Positions 58,287-58,995 of a stretch of DNA of 58,995 nt are shown piece after piece (the first letter of the stretch is position 1; every line of letters starts with the position of its first letter). The position numbers and the translations under genes were made by a program. This DNA comes from Alphaproteobacteria bacterium. GTDB taxonomy: Bacteria > Pseudomonadota > Alphaproteobacteria > JAEULC01. The DNA is taken from contig JADLEG010000107.1 in the NCBI GenBank assembly GCA_020846275.1, forward strand, positions 1-58,995, read 5' to 3'. Under the pieces are notes generated by a model. The model was not told the DNA's origin. It saw only the letters and a list, made by a program, of their open reading frames with translations, and did no database searches.

Positions 58287-58995
58287 GTGCACTTCAATCG
58301 CCTCCGCCTGACCGGCTTCAAGTCCTTCGTCGAACCGACCGAGCTGCGGATCGAGCCGGGCCTGACCGGCGTCGTCGGGCCGAACGGCTGCGGCAAGTCG
58401 AACCTGGTCGAGGCGCTGCGCTGGGTCATGGGCGAGACCAGCGCCAAGAAGATGCGCGGCGGCGAGATGGACGACGTCATCTTCGGCGGCACGTCCGAGC
58501 GTCCGGCGCGCAACCTGGCCGAGGTGATGCTGGAGCTGGACAACACCGCGCGCGACGCGCCCAGCGCCTTCAACGACAGCGAGGAGCTGGCGGTGGCGCG
58601 GCGGATCGAACGCGGCGCCGGCTCGATCTACAAGGTGAACGGCAAGGAAGTGCGCGCGCGCGACGTGCAGCTGCTGTTCGCCGACCAGGCCACGGGCGCG
58701 CACTCCACGGCCCTGGTCAGCCAGGACCGTGTCGGCGCCTTGATCAGCGCCAAGCCGGCCGAGCGGCGGCTTCTGCTGGAGGAGGCCGCCGGCATCACCG
58801 GCCTGCACTCGCGCCGCCACGAGGCCGAGCTGCGGCTCAAGGCCGCCGAAAGCAACCTGACCCGGCTGGACGACGTGCTGACCGCGCTCGACGCCCAGTT
58901 GCAGAACATCAAGCGCCAGGCGCGCCAGGCCACGCGCTACCGCAACATCGCCGGCCAGATCCGCTGGAACGAGGCGGCGATCCTGCACCTGCGCA
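58287..58995 (+). CDS. smc: Chromosome segregation protein SMC, 5' part
   Basis: GTG 58287 to the window edge, 236 complete codons. The head domain is clear: [18 protein letters not shown], Walker [40 protein letters not shown], and a hinge-ward Arg-rich stretch ending in [19 protein letters not shown]. It forms the ring ATPase of condensin with ScpA/ScpB. The sequence runs off the window. Confidence 0.95.
   Translation, partial: MHFNRLRLTGFKSFVEPTELRIEPGLTGVVGPNGCGKSNLVEALRWVMGETSAKKMRGGEMDDVIFGGTSERPARNLAEVMLELDNTARDAPSAFNDSEELAVARRIERGAGSIYKVNGKEVRARDVQLLFADQATGAHSTALVSQDRVGALISAKPAERRLLLEEAAGITGLHSRRHEAELRLKAAESNLTRLDDVLTALDAQLQNIKRQARQATRYRNIAGQIRWNEAAILHLR

Overview
The window reads as chromosomal DNA of a high-GC alphaproteobacterium. 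The main reasons are a CcrM-type GANTC methyltransferase next to rnhB, the block mutY - DciA/DUF721 - DsbA-like - smc, an alphaproteobacterial-style type 4 uracil-DNA glycosylase, and ETF-ubiquinone oxidoreductase beside ispE. The gene order recalls Rhodospirillales-like or Reyranella-like genomes, but the order cannot be fixed from this sequence alone.

Layout. (1) 1-9984 is a catabolic/uptake locus: the end of an NHL beta-propeller protein, two divergent TauD-type Fe(II)/2-oxoglutarate dioxygenases separated by a repeated operator-like element, a complete Dpp/Opp-type ABC importer with fused ATPases, an HpcH/HpaI aldolase and an oxaloacetate-decarboxylase-like PEP-mutase superfamily enzyme. 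(2) 10083-33797 is a Wzx/Wzy-type exopolysaccharide cluster flanked by two LuxR/NarL-type regulators with degenerate receiver domains. It has an initiating sugar-phosphate transferase, a GDP-mannose 3,5-epimerase-like enzyme, a WecG/TagA transferase, an OPX exporter, a GMC oxidoreductase, ManC/AlgA, a chain-length regulator fused to a degenerate BY-kinase, an SDR epimerase, two GT4 transferases, a Gfo/Idh/MocA-SDR fusion, a flippase, an acyltransferase, a Wzy/ligase and a parallel beta-helix protein; a VanZ-like protein follows. A GGANTACTCC motif recurs in its intergenic regions. (3) 33901-34980 is an unrecognised soluble protein.

(4) 35129-37287 is a lower-GC islet abutting the 3' end of tRNA-Gln. 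It is a tightly overlapping four-gene operon: an Abi-C (abortive infection) protein, a protein with a ParB/sulfiredoxin-like DGFHR motif, a two-helix membrane protein and a minimal nucleotidyltransferase. It is the best candidate for an undescribed (defence?) system here. (5) 37369-49707 is core genome: tRNA-Gln, ispE, a TPR protein, ETF-QO, UDG, lytic transglycosylase, moaB, a phosphotransferase, a PA0069-type radical SAM protein, rnhB and ccrM. The ccrM leader carries five GANTC sites in 72 bp. (6) 49751-51951 is a second lower-GC insert, a membrane-anchored HerA/FtsK-like ATPase preceded by a perfect hairpin. Directly after it comes an ABC substrate-binding gene that has lost its 5' part. 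(7) 52887-55783 is a PhoPQ-like two-component system with two small PepSY-like exported proteins and a symmetric pair of 11-bp-period tandem operators. (8) 55828-58995 is mutY, dciA-like, dsbA-like and the start of smc.

Most starts were chosen from Shine-Dalgarno spacing, family alignment or stop/start overlaps; ambiguous starts are stated. Functions are inferred from protein motifs read by eye, and no database search was possible.
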